Source: an uncultured Oscillospiraceae bacterium
GTDB taxonomy: Bacteria > Bacillota > Clostridia > Oscillospirales > Oscillospiraceae
Direction: 5' to 3'
Assembly (NCBI GenBank): GCA_947624065.1
Contig: CANQIO010000003.1
Coordinates: forward strand, 27,623 to 91,622
Length of the DNA: 64,000 nucleotides
Of the stretch, positions 24,458 through 32,795 are shown piece by piece; the stretch's first letter is position 1, and every line of letters starts with the position of its first letter. The notes below the pieces were generated by a model. That model was not told where the DNA came from, made no database searches, and saw only the letters and a program-made list of their open reading frames with translations. The position numbers and the translations under genes were made by a program.

Positions 24458-27400
24458 TTACCCGCGGACGACCTCGAACCAGATCTGGTCCACGTCCTCC
24501 GGCAGGTTTTCCACGGAGAAGTAATGCAGCTCGTTGTTCTCCACCTTGCCCACGCTGGCATAGGGGCTCAGGCTCTTCAGCTTATAGCCGTACTTCAGGT
24601 TGAAGAAGTTCTCCGCCATGTGGTAGGAGGCAAGGCTGCCGCTGTCGTCCAGGAACACGAACCGGGAAGCCCCGTCGCCCGTGCGGCTGCCGCCCAGCGG
24701 GTCGGTGATGGTGGCCTTCAGCACCCGGGGCGCGTCCCTGCCGGAGACCATGGACATCTCCACGTCCTCGCCGGGGACTAGCTCCAGGGTGTAGTACAGT
24801 CCGCAGTGGATGTTATCGCCGTCGGGGCTCAGACCGTAGCCGCCGTCGTAGCCGGGACACCGGATGCCGTAGCCGAACTGCACATACACGAACACGGTCA
24901 GGGACACGTCCTGCTCATAGGCGCTGACTTCCACGGAGCGGAGCCCTTCGGGGACGACGTCGTGGATGATCACCTTGCCGCCGCCGCGCAGAGTGTGGGT
25001 GTAGGTACTGCCGTCGATGACGGGGTCGTATGCCTCGTGATAGAATGCGCCGCTGTACTCATGGAGGAACTCTCCCGTCTGGCGGCCGCAGTGGTCGCAC
25101 CAGGCATCCAGGGCCGGGCCGGAGGAGAAGTCCGCCACCTGCGGGGAATCGGGCTTGGTCTTGGTCAGGCTGGCGGTGGGCACATAGCCGGTGTGGTCCC
25201 AGCCGGTGAAGCCGTCCCAGTCGTATTCGTGGTACACCACCGGGGTCCAGCCGTTCTCGTCGGGGCCCAGGCGGGACACCTCATAGGCGTTGCCGATGGT
25301 GTAGACCACGTCGTATCCCATCCCCGGACCAGAGCGCATGCGGGTCCCCCACTCATGGCACCACAGGATGTCCTCGCCGGAGCGGTCCAGATCCCAGAAG
25401 GTCTCGGACCACTGCTGCATGAACTTGTCGTGATCGGTGCCGTTGTCATAGACGCCCGGGTCGACGTCCGTCCGCTTGGGCGCGATGAGCCTGGGATTAT
25501 CCAGGTTCCGGGCGGCGTGGGTCACGTTCTGGCTCACGGCCTGTTCCTGGAAAGCGGCGGCGGTCTGGGTCTGCACGTTCTCCGTCTGCACGCTCTCGGG
25601 CTGCTCGGTCTGCGGCTGTTTGGCCGGGTCCGTGGGATACACGCCCACCAGCTCCTGATACCGCAGCAGCATGGCGCATACCTCCGCGCGGGTGGCCGAG
25701 CTGCCGGGCCGGACGAAGCCGTTGCCGTCGCCGGTGAGAATGCCGTAATCCAGGGCCCACTCCATGGCCGTCGTGGCATAGGCGCTGACCGCGCCGCCGT
25801 CGCTGTAACCGGCCAGATGGCCGCCGGTGAAAGCGGTGGGCTGGCCCGCCATGCGGTACAGGATCACCGCCAGCTGTTCTCTTGTGACGGGGTCATCGGG
25901 CGCGAAGCTGGAGGCGGACACGCCGTTCACCGCGCCCACATAGGCGCCCCAGGCCACCGCGTCCCTGTAATATGTGTCCGAAACATCTGCAAAGCTGCTG
26001 CCCCCGCCCACGCTGGGGGAGCCGGCCTGTCGGTAGATCATGGTCACGGTCTGGGCTCTGGTGGCGGCAAGGTCGGGGCTGAAAATGCCGTCGCCGGTAC
26101 CGGAGACGATCCCGGAGGCATAGGCCCGCTCGACCAGGGGCTTATACCAGCTGCTGTCGGGCACGTCCCGGAAGATGCCGGTGGCCGCCATGCCCTGGGA
26201 GATCACCGTCATGACCAGGCCCTGGGAGTCCAAGGGAACGTCCACCGTCACCAGCAGCAAGCCGTTCTCCTGTTCCTGGGCAGAGCGCACGCTGCCGCCG
26301 GACAGGACGTTGACGGTGCAGTCCTTTTGCACCTCCAGCTCCACCTGCGCGGGCCCCGCGGCGGGGCACTCGGACGCCAGGCGCAGCCCGGAGAACAGTC
26401 CCTGGGCGGACGCCTCGTCCAGATTGGCGATGGACAGGGGGATGGCCGCGGGCAGCGTGGTCTCCGCGGGGACCACCTCCACGGTCACGGTGCCGCTGGC
26501 GGGCAGCTGCACGCCAAAGCTGTGGCTCCAGAACTCCAGGCCCGTGGTCCGCCAGCCGGTCAGGCCGCCGCCGGCGTCATAGCTCTCCTGCTGCTCCCGC
26601 ACGGCCAGGGTCTCGCCGGTATCGCTGCCGCCGCTGACCCGGATGGCGTAGCCGGGAGCCAGCTCCACGGCCAGCGCCGAGCCCGCCTGCATGGACACCT
26701 CGCTGGGGATGCCGTCGGTGGGGACGGTCTCGCCGTCATAATAGAGCCCATCCCGGCGCACGGTGCAGGCCCGGCCGTTCACGTCCACGCCCTGGATGCT
26801 CTTCACGGCCTCCACGGCCCCGGAGACGGCCAGCACCGGGCCTCCCGCCGCCGCCTGGGTCACCGGTTCATAGCTCTCGCCCGGGCGCACCGCCGCGATC
26901 ACGAACCTTTCCGCGCCCAGGTCCACATGGAGCACATAGCTGGTGGAACCGGCCGGCACGAAGGCCGCGCCGGGACCGGCGGGAGCGCTTGTTTCGGCGA
27001 TATAGCCGCCTTCCAGCACCTGGATCTCGTACCCAGGGCCGGTCCAGACTTCAAACGTGCCGCCGGAGATCGCCGTATCGGCCGCAGCCCAGGCGTACTG
27101 CCCGTCGCCAGTGCTGCCGCCGCCCACGATGACGCCGCCGTCCCAGTCCTCGTTGTAGAACGTGAAAGGTATCTGCGTCGGGGCAGTGCTGCCGGCGGCC
27201 GCCGCCGTGATGGTCACGGTCCCGCTGGCCGGGGCCTGCACGGCCACCCGCCGGAAGGAGATGAGCTCACCCGCCCCCGTGGGGAAAGAATGGAACTCGT
27301 TTTCGCTCACAGCGCCGTTGTCCACTGTGATGTCATAGGCAGTGTTCATATATACCGCCAGCTCCGTGCCCGGCGCAACGGTGAACTGGAGGGGAAAGCC

Positions 27401-27847
27401 CGACTGGCTCACCCACACGACGCCCTCCGGGGCGTTGTAGCTGATGCCGTTCCCATCCACCGTATAGCAGCGGGTGTTGTCCGGGGACAGATATGTGATG
27501 TTCTCGATCTGATCCACCGACCCGGCCAGCGTCACCGTCACGCCCTGCTCTGCCGCGGCGGGCATGGGCTCTTCAGGGACCGTCTCCGTCTCGGCCTGGG
27601 CGGTGATGTCATCGGCCGGCACGTCGATCGTCTCGGTCCCGCTGTCCGGCAGCAGGATGTCCATGGGGGGCTCCTCCGCCGGAGTCGGCTCCGCGAGCGC
27701 TTCCTCCGCCGGGGGCAGCTCCGCGGGCAGGACCTCCTCCGTCTCGGCCTGGGGCGGGGCCTCTTCCCCCTCCGCCGCCAGGGCGGGGATGGGGGCCGCC
27801 AGCGCCAGCAGCAGCGCCAAAATGATACTCATGCTCTTTTTCAACAT
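24458..27847 (-). CDS. Large secreted surface protein with SLH and SH3b-like domains
   Basis: A 1,129-aa protein. The ATG at 27847 has GGAGGG 7 nt upstream; an earlier ATG in the frame has no such spacing. Signal peptide of about 24 residues ends ALA. An acidic Pro/Glu/Ala stretch follows (about 25-95), then several beta-rich repeats (about 100-555) with recurring PASGTVT(I/V) strands. Three S-layer-homology repeats lie at about 560-735 (FSPDLAATRAQTVTMIYRQA; FAPDDPVTREQLAVILYRMA; VRPGSSATRAEVCAMLLRYQ), which bind wall polymers. An SH3b-like part (about 820-890, TRMRSGPGMGYDVVYTIGNA) and a C-terminal beta domain with a CDHCGR pair complete it. SLH in the middle rather than at an end is less usual. 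It is cotranscribed with an ECF sigma factor. Confidence 0.85.
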   Translation of the reverse strand: MLKKSMSIILALLLALAAPIPALAAEGEEAPPQAETEEVLPAELPPAEEALAEPTPAEEPPMDILLPDSGTETIDVPADDITAQAETETVPEEPMPAAAEQGVTVTLAGSVDQIENITYLSPDNTRCYTVDGNGISYNAPEGVVWVSQSGFPLQFTVAPGTELAVYMNTAYDITVDNGAVSENEFHSFPTGAGELISFRRVAVQAPASGTVTITAAAAGSTAPTQIPFTFYNEDWDGGVIVGGGSTGDGQYAWAAADTAISGGTFEVWTGPGYEIQVLEGGYIAETSAPAGPGAAFVPAGSTSYVLHVDLGAERFVIAAVRPGESYEPVTQAAAGGPVLAVSGAVEAVKSIQGVDVNGRACTVRRDGLYYDGETVPTDGIPSEVSMQAGSALAVELAPGYAIRVSGGSDTGETLAVREQQESYDAGGGLTGWRTTGLEFWSHSFGVQLPASGTVTVEVVPAETTLPAAIPLSIANLDEASAQGLFSGLRLASECPAAGPAQVELEVQKDCTVNVLSGGSVRSAQEQENGLLLVTVDVPLDSQGLVMTVISQGMAATGIFRDVPDSSWYKPLVERAYASGIVSGTGDGIFSPDLAATRAQTVTMIYRQAGSPSVGGGSSFADVSDTYYRDAVAWGAYVGAVNGVSASSFAPDDPVTREQLAVILYRMAGQPTAFTGGHLAGYSDGGAVSAYATTAMEWALDYGILTGDGNGFVRPGSSATRAEVCAMLLRYQELVGVYPTDPAKQPQTEQPESVQTENVQTQTAAAFQEQAVSQNVTHAARNLDNPRLIAPKRTDVDPGVYDNGTDHDKFMQQWSETFWDLDRSGEDILWCHEWGTRMRSGPGMGYDVVYTIGNAYEVSRLGPDENGWTPVVYHEYDWDGFTGWDHTGYVPTASLTKTKPDSPQVADFSSGPALDAWCDHCGRQTGEFLHEYSGAFYHEAYDPVIDGSTYTHTLRGGGKVIIHDVVPEGLRSVEVSAYEQDVSLTVFVYVQFGYGIRCPGYDGGYGLSPDGDNIHCGLYYTLELVPGEDVEMSMVSGRDAPRVLKATITDPLGGSRTGDGASRFVFLDDSGSLASYHMAENFFNLKYGYKLKSLSPYASVGKVENNELHYFSVENLPEDVDQIWFEVVRG

Positions 27848-27866
27848 CGTCGATCCCTCCTTCATG

Positions 27867-28187
27867 TCATCGGATCAGTCTGATCAGTTCCCGCAGCAGG
27901 CCCTTGGGCAGCAGCATCGCCGCGCCCATCAGCGCCGTCGCCGCCGCGGCCTTTCCCGGCCGGCGGCGCAAAAGCGGCGGCAGGGCCCCGCAGGATACGC
28001 TCTTTGTCCGGCGGATGGCCAGCTGACACCGGTTCTCCGCCTCCTTGGGCACGGCGGCGTCCGGGTCGGCCTGCAGGGCCTCGTTCTCCCGCTCCAGCCT
28101 CCTGCCCTCTTCCCGGGCAAGCTCCCGAAGGAGCTCCCCCAGAAGAGCTTCCTCACGGGCTTCCCGCGTCATGTCACGATTCGTCAT
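27867..28187 (-). CDS. Small anti-sigma-like membrane protein
   Basis: A 106-aa protein that overlaps the end of the sigma factor gene. A charged N-terminal helix (EALLGELLRELAREEGRRLE) is followed by a basic stretch and a hydrophobic C-terminal segment (AAAATALMGAAMLLPKG) that could cross the membrane once. No ZAS zinc motif is seen. Its place directly after an ECF sigma gene suggests an anti-sigma role, but sequence alone does not prove it. Start is uncertain (ATG at 28187 chosen; GTG at 28196 and ATG at 28172 are possible). Confidence 0.6.
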   Translation of the reverse strand: MTNRDMTREAREEALLGELLRELAREEGRRLERENEALQADPDAAVPKEAENRCQLAIRRTKSVSCGALPPLLRRRPGKAAAATALMGAAMLLPKGLLRELIRLIR

Positions 28188-28740
28188 CAAATTCACGTTC
28201 CTTCTTCATCTCCCGCAGCGCCCGACGGCGCGCCCGCGTCAACTTCATCCTCACGCTTCCGGGCTTACACCCCACCAACGCGGCCAGCTCCTGATCCTCC
28301 ATGCCCAGTATGTATTTGCCGGTGAGCAAGGTCTGGTCGTCCGGCGACAGCAGCTCCCATACGCGGCGCAGCGCCGCCAGCTGTTCCTCCCGGACCATCA
28401 GCTCGTCGAGGGACGGCCCGTCGCAGACGGCGTCGCCGTCCTCGGGCATGTCCACCCGGTGCCGTTGGACCACGCTCAGGTGCTTCACATGGTTGATCGC
28501 CGTGTTCCTGACTATAATGACAACCATGGCCGGCAAAACGCAACGCTCCACCTTCAAAAGGGCGTCCGCGTGCTCCACCAGCTTCACCAGTGCGTCCTGC
28601 ACGATCTCTTCGGCCTCATGGATGTTGTCCGTATATTTTCCCGCGGTGGAGAACATCAGCCGGTCGTACCGTTGGTACAGCTCCGAGACGAGCTCCTGCC
28701 CGGTTGGGGGGTCTTGTGGTAAAGAGATAGTCGGCAGCAT
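28174..28740 (-). CDS. ECF-type RNA polymerase sigma factor
   Basis: A 188-aa sigma-70 family protein. Region 2 is at about 20-75 (YQRYDRLMFSTAGKY, IHEAEEIVQDALVKL) and region 4 at about 130-175 (LSPDDQTLLTGKYI, ELAALVGCKPGSVRMKLTRA). The start is preceded by AAGGAGG at ideal spacing. The operon sigma, anti-sigma-like, SLH protein suggests envelope-linked control. Confidence 0.9.
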   Translation of the reverse strand: MLPTISLPQDPPTGQELVSELYQRYDRLMFSTAGKYTDNIHEAEEIVQDALVKLVEHADALLKVERCVLPAMVVIIVRNTAINHVKHLSVVQRHRVDMPEDGDAVCDGPSLDELMVREEQLAALRRVWELLSPDDQTLLTGKYILGMEDQELAALVGCKPGSVRMKLTRARRRALREMKKEREFDDES

Positions 28741-28773
28741 AAATTGCCTCCTTATTTTGGCTCTTCACTACTA

Positions 28774-28801
28774 TTAAACAGCCACGCCCCGGATTTGCAA
28801 C
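28774..28801 (-). promoter_or_regulatory. Possible promoter of the ECF sigma operon
   Basis: On the minus strand TTGCAA (28796-28801), 16-bp spacer, TTTAAT (28774-28779). The match is moderate; an autoregulatory ECF promoter was not identifiable. Confidence 0.4.
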
Positions 28802-28875
28802 ACTGTTTTGTAATTTTTGAGAAATTTTTTGTAACTATCCAAACAAAAAGAAACGAACCTGCCCCCGCGATCCCT

Positions 28876-28904
28876 TTGCATTTTCATCGGACCTATGGCA
28901 TAAT
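28876..28904 (+). promoter_or_regulatory. Promoter of tadA
   Basis: TTGCAT (28876-28881), 17-bp spacer, CATAAT (28899-28904). AGAGGTGA ribosome site follows 10 nt later, so the leader is very short. Confidence 0.7.
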
Positions 28905-28923
28905 GGAGTAAAGAGGTGACGTC

Positions 28924-29370
28924 ATGGAGCGGGAGGACTATATGCGCCTGGCGCTGGCCGAGGCCCGCAAGGCGCTGGGCACCGGCGACGTGCCGGTGGG
29001 CTGCGTGGTCGCGGACCGGGACGGCCGGATCATCGGCGCGGGCCGCAACCGCCGGGAGGAGCTGAAAAACGCCGTCCGGCACGCGGAGATCGAGGCCATC
29101 GAGGCCGCCTGCGCGGCGGTCGGCTCCTGGCGGCTGGACGGCTGCGCGCTGTATGTGACGCTGGAGCCCTGCCCCATGTGCGCCGGGGCCATCGTCAATG
29201 CCCGCATCCCCACGGTGGTATACGGGGCCAAGGAGCCCCGGTCCGGCTCCTGCGGCAGCGTGCTGAACCTCTTCGAGGAACGCTACGGCCACCGGCCCGC
29301 CATCTATGGCGGCGTGCTGGCCGACGAGTGCGCCGGGCTGCTGCGGGAATTTTTCGACGCGCTGCGCTGA
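28924..29370 (+). CDS. tadA: tRNA-specific adenosine deaminase TadA
   Basis: A 148-aa zinc deaminase making inosine-34 in tRNA-Arg(ACG). HAE (53-55) holds the zinc His and proton-shuttle Glu; PCPMC (82-86) gives the two zinc cysteines. GDVPVGCVV and SGSCGSVLNLF are typical of TadA rather than cytosine or guanine deaminases. Confidence 0.95.
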   Translation: MEREDYMRLALAEARKALGTGDVPVGCVVADRDGRIIGAGRNRREELKNAVRHAEIEAIEAACAAVGSWRLDGCALYVTLEPCPMCAGAIVNARIPTVVYGAKEPRSGSCGSVLNLFEERYGHRPAIYGGVLADECAGLLREFFDALR

Positions 29371-29460
29371 GACGGAATTTACACTTCGGACACATCCCGG
29401 CGAAAAACTGTTCATGATTTGCGGGTATAGTAGCCCCATCGAGAAACGGAGGACGAGCCT

Positions 29461-31071
29461 ATGCTTTGGAAGAGACTTCTTTGCGCCGCGCTCTGCGCCG
29501 CGATGGCCCTGACCTGCGGCGTCCCCGCCATGGCCGCCGACGGCGCCGTGGACGTGGTGCTGAGCGACGAGGGCGTCACCGTGGACGGCGAGATCGCCGG
29601 CACGGACCCGGCCGCCGCGGTCTATACCGCCCACGACATCGTGTATTATGAGGCCGGCCACGACTTCACCTACGGCGAGGGGACGGCTGCGGACGAACAC
29701 ACCGCCGACGAGGCCCAGGCGCACACCGTCGTGCACATCACCCAGCCGGGCACATACCGCCTCACCGGCACCCTCTCCCCCGGCCAGATCGCCGTGGACC
29801 TGGGCAAGGACGCGAAAAAAGACCCCGCGGCCGTGGTGACCCTGATCCTGGACGGGGTGGACATCACCTGCACGGTGGCCCCCGCGGTGATCTTCTACAA
29901 CGTCTATGAATGCGACGCGGAGGGGGAATCCGGCTCCGCGCCGGACCTGTCCGCCGCCGGGGCAGTGGTGGTCCTGGCCGACAGCAGCGAGAACCATGTG
30001 GACGGTTCCTATGTGGCCCGCATCTATAAGTCCGTCACCCTCAACGAGGCCGGCACCGCCGTCACCGACAGCAAGAAGCTGCACAAATACGACGGCGCGT
30101 TTTATTCCAAGATGAGCATGCGCATCGAGGGCGGCCCCGAGGATACCGGCGTGCTGGACATCACCGCCGAGAACGAGGGTCTGGACACCGAGATGCACCT
30201 GGCCATCAACGGCGGCACCGTCAACATCCGCTCCGGCAACGACGGCATCAACGTCAACGAGGACGACGTCTCCGTGGTCGCCGTCAACGGCGGCGCCGTG
30301 CACATCACTGTCACCGGCGAGACCGGCGAGGGCGACGGCATCGACTCCAACGGCTGGCTGGTCCTCAACGGCGGCCTGGTCACCACCGCAGCCTGCTCCA
30401 CCAGCGCCGACTCCGGCCTGGACTCCGCCAAGGGCATCCTTCTCAACGGCGGCACCGTCATCGCCACCGGGAACATGCTGGACCCCATCACGGCCGGGGA
30501 GCAGTGCTGCGCCGTGTTCTCCTTTGCCGGCCGTCAGTCCGGCGGTACCCGCTATTCCCTCACCGGCGAGACCGGCGGAGAGGTCATGGGCCTGACCGCG
30601 GAGAACGACTTCACCTACCTGGTCATGTCCGGCCCGGCTCTGACAGCCGGGGAGAGCTACTGCCTCTATGCCGGACAGGCCCAGCTCCAGGGCGCCGCCG
30701 GCGCGGCCGGCATGGGCCCCGGGATGCGCGGAGGCCATGGCCCCCGGACGCCGGAGGACGGCGCGCAGCCTCCCGAGATGCCCGAGGGCGAGCCGCCCGC
30801 GGATGATCCTCTGGGCCTGCCCGGCGGCTTCGGTCCCCAGATGTCGGAGGACGGCGCGCAGCCCCCCGAGATGCCCGAGGACCCGCTGGATATGCCGAGC
30901 GGTGAGCAGCCCCCGGAGGCCCCCCAGGGCGAGATGCCGGGCGGCGCCGGACGGGGCGGCTTTGGGCCCTGGGGGCAGACCGCCGGCGAGATGACTACCC
31001 AGTTCACTCTGGCCGCCGGCATGAACTCCTTCAGCGGCGTCGCCGCGGTGACCGAGGATGCCGGGGCATAG
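29461..31071 (+). CDS. Secreted carbohydrate-binding protein (Cthe_2159 / DUF4353 type)
   Basis: A 536-aa exported protein. Signal peptide of about 25 residues (ending AMA). A beta-helix-like core runs from about 90 to 400, with YRLTGTLSPGQIAVDL, VTLILDGVDI, ITAENEGLDTE, NGGTVNIRSGNDGIN, GEGDGIDSNG and SADSGLDSAKG, the repeating Asn-Gly-Gly / Asp-Gly-Ile pattern of Cthe_2159. That family binds cellulose or pectin with calcium. The last ~120 residues are a Pro/Gly/Glu/Met-rich low-complexity tail with internal repeats. ACGGAGGA precedes the start. It likely binds plant or host polysaccharide; the ligand here is unknown. Confidence 0.85.
   Translation: MLWKRLLCAALCAAMALTCGVPAMAADGAVDVVLSDEGVTVDGEIAGTDPAAAVYTAHDIVYYEAGHDFTYGEGTAADEHTADEAQAHTVVHITQPGTYRLTGTLSPGQIAVDLGKDAKKDPAAVVTLILDGVDITCTVAPAVIFYNVYECDAEGESGSAPDLSAAGAVVVLADSSENHVDGSYVARIYKSVTLNEAGTAVTDSKKLHKYDGAFYSKMSMRIEGGPEDTGVLDITAENEGLDTEMHLAINGGTVNIRSGNDGINVNEDDVSVVAVNGGAVHITVTGETGEGDGIDSNGWLVLNGGLVTTAACSTSADSGLDSAKGILLNGGTVIATGNMLDPITAGEQCCAVFSFAGRQSGGTRYSLTGETGGEVMGLTAENDFTYLVMSGPALTAGESYCLYAGQAQLQGAAGAAGMGPGMRGGHGPRTPEDGAQPPEMPEGEPPADDPLGLPGGFGPQMSEDGAQPPEMPEDPLDMPSGEQPPEAPQGEMPGGAGRGGFGPWGQTAGEMTTQFTLAAGMNSFSGVAAVTEDAGA
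30754..30879 (+). repeat. Internal 33-bp direct repeat in the low-complexity tail
   Basis: The 33 bp at 30754-30786 recur at 30847-30879 with one difference. They encode EDGAQPPEMPE twice, so the Pro/Glu tail probably grew by slippage or unequal exchange. Confidence 0.85.
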
Positions 31072-31110
31072 ATCTCTATATAAACATCACGCGCCTCCAA
31101 TGACGCCGGT

Positions 31111-31187
31111 ACTTTTGCTCCGCAAAAGTCATAGCCGCGCCTTGCGCGGGGCGTCAGATCTCATTCGAGGTGGGCTCCGCCCCCTCG
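31111..31187. other. Cluster of three hairpins in the intergenic region
   Basis: ACTTTTGC/GCAAAAGT (31111-31129), CCGCGC/GCGCGG (31135-31149) and an imperfect CGAGGTGGG-type stem (31166-31187), spaced closely, ahead of the terminator at 31223. No coding potential was seen. This may be a degenerate repetitive element. Confidence 0.5.
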
Positions 31188-31222
31188 AGCTCCCCCAGAG
31201 CCTGCCTCTTTGCAAACAAAAT

Positions 31223-31249
31223 CGCGCCTCCCCGGTTCGGGGAGGCGCG
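31223..31249. terminator. Bidirectional terminator between the carbohydrate-binding gene and cinA
   Basis: A 12-bp stem CGCGCCTCCCCG (31223-31234 / 31238-31249), 3-nt loop, TTCTTTCTT on the plus side and ATTTTGTTT on the minus side. Confidence 0.9.
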
Positions 31250-31288
31250 TTCTTTCTTATTATTATGTTATTGTGATCGTGTTTTCCG

Positions 31289-32539
31289 TCAGATCTTCTC
31301 GATGGGCAGCCCCTGGAGATACCGGCGGAGCATGTCGAAGGCGTGGTTGGCGGCCAGGGCCCGGACCCGCTCCCGGCGGGTGCCCAGGCGCAACTGCCGG
31401 ACCCACACATGGTCGGCGTCCGCCAGGCCCACGAACACGGTGCCCACAGGATGGACCCCATCCCCGTCCGGGCCGGCCAGGCCCGTGGCGGATACGGCCA
31501 GGTCCGCGTTGGCGGCCAGCCGCGCGCCCTTGGCCATGGCCGCGGCAGTCTCATAGGACACCGCGCCCTTGGTCTCGATCATCTCTCGGTCGATGGACAG
31601 CATGCCGGCCTTCACCTCGTTGCAGTAGGTGACCGCGCCGCCCTTATAGACCGCCGACGCCCCCGGCAGAGCGGTGAAGCGCGCGCCGATGAGCCCGCCG
31701 GTGAGGCTCTCCGCCGTGGCGAAAGTGAGTCCTTTTTCCTTCAAAAGCCCCAGGCACAGTGCCTCCAGGCTGTCCACGTCCACGCCGTAGACCGCGTCTC
31801 CCAGCTCCTCCTTCACCATCTGCACCACCGGCGCGCACAGCGCCTCGGCCTCTTCCTCGGCGGGGGCCTTGGCGGTGACCCGCAGCATCACCTCGCCCAC
31901 CTTGGCATAGGTGGCCAGGGTGGGGTTCTGCATCCGCTCCATCCGTTCCCGCAGGCGGTCCTCCACGGCGCTCTCGCCGATGCCGAACACCCGGATCTGG
32001 TGGGAGAAGATGGTCTCGCCGGAAAGACTTTTTATGTACGGCACCGCGCAGTGCCGGAACATGGGGATGCACTCGTTGGGCGGGCCGGGCAGCATGATCA
32101 CGCGCACCACTCCCTCCTCAAAGGCGCAGCCGGGGGCGGTGCCCCAGTCGTTGTGGAACACCGTGCATCGCTCGGGGAGCCATGCCTGCTGGAGGTTGTT
32201 CTGAGTAAACTGGATGGAGGTGTTCTTGGCGAACCAGGCTTTCAGGAATTCCCCTTCCTCGGGGTGATACTCCATCTTCCGGCCGAAGCACTCCGCCAGC
32301 ACGTTTTTTGTCAGATCGTCATAGGTGGGCCCCAGCCCGCCGGTGGTGATGATGAGATCGGCCCGCTTTTTGGCGATGGCCACCGCCTCGGCCAGCCGGC
32401 CGGGGTTGTCTCCCACCACAGTGTGCCAGAACACGTTCACCCCCAGCCCCGCCAGCATGTCGCTCAGGTCCGCGGCGTTGGTGTTGACGGTGTTGCCCAG
32501 CAGCAGCTCCGTGCCCACGCAAAGGATCTCGCAGTTCAT
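31289..32539 (-). CDS. cinA: CinA: competence/damage protein with nicotinamide-nucleotide amidase domain
   Basis: A 416-aa protein. The N-terminal MoaB/Mog-like domain (ILCVGTELLLGNTVNTNA, TTGGLGPTYDD) has ADP-ribose pyrophosphatase-type function. The C-terminal PncC-like domain (about 255-416) has ATAESLTGGLIGARF, with the catalytic Ser, and GLAGPDGDGV. The start at 32539 has AAAGGAG 7 nt upstream; the frame extends further but is not CinA-like there. It is the last gene of the comM-thiI-aminopeptidase run. Confidence 0.95.
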   Translation of the reverse strand: MNCEILCVGTELLLGNTVNTNAADLSDMLAGLGVNVFWHTVVGDNPGRLAEAVAIAKKRADLIITTGGLGPTYDDLTKNVLAECFGRKMEYHPEEGEFLKAWFAKNTSIQFTQNNLQQAWLPERCTVFHNDWGTAPGCAFEEGVVRVIMLPGPPNECIPMFRHCAVPYIKSLSGETIFSHQIRVFGIGESAVEDRLRERMERMQNPTLATYAKVGEVMLRVTAKAPAEEEAEALCAPVVQMVKEELGDAVYGVDVDSLEALCLGLLKEKGLTFATAESLTGGLIGARFTALPGASAVYKGGAVTYCNEVKAGMLSIDREMIETKGAVSYETAAAMAKGARLAANADLAVSATGLAGPDGDGVHPVGTVFVGLADADHVWVRQLRLGTRRERVRALAANHAFDMLRRYLQGLPIEKI

Positions 32540-32795
32540 AATGTATCTCCTTTCAAGCGCTCGGTGAAGGCGCTTCCTGCGTCGACAACGGCCCTCGAGA
32601 ACCGTTTCGCTCCGCTCAACAATGTTCGTTCGAGGGACGCTGCCTCCTTGGAACGCCGGCACGCGCTCTCACCCAGCGTCGGGTTGGCGAGGAACGGCAG
32701 CAGACGATGCCGAAGGGGGAACAATGACGGAAGAATATCGTCGGTTCCGACGGAGGCATCGGATGTGCCGCGATGAGCCGACATGCCGCTGTCTC
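32540..32795. other. 256-nt gap without a supported gene
   Basis: It holds inverted repeats (CCCTCGA at 32592-32598 with TCGAGGG near 32630-32636) and an 87-codon minus-strand frame with no recognisable features, weak start context and unusual Arg/Ser/Leu composition. It forms the leader of cinA. It may be a repetitive element remnant; no second copy was seen in this window. Confidence 0.4.

Noticed and set aside
24806-27883. A 1,025-codon plus-strand open frame
   Set aside because: Shadow of the SLH protein: His/Gly/Ala/Arg-rich without motifs, whereas the minus frame has signal peptide, SLH repeats and a ribosome site.
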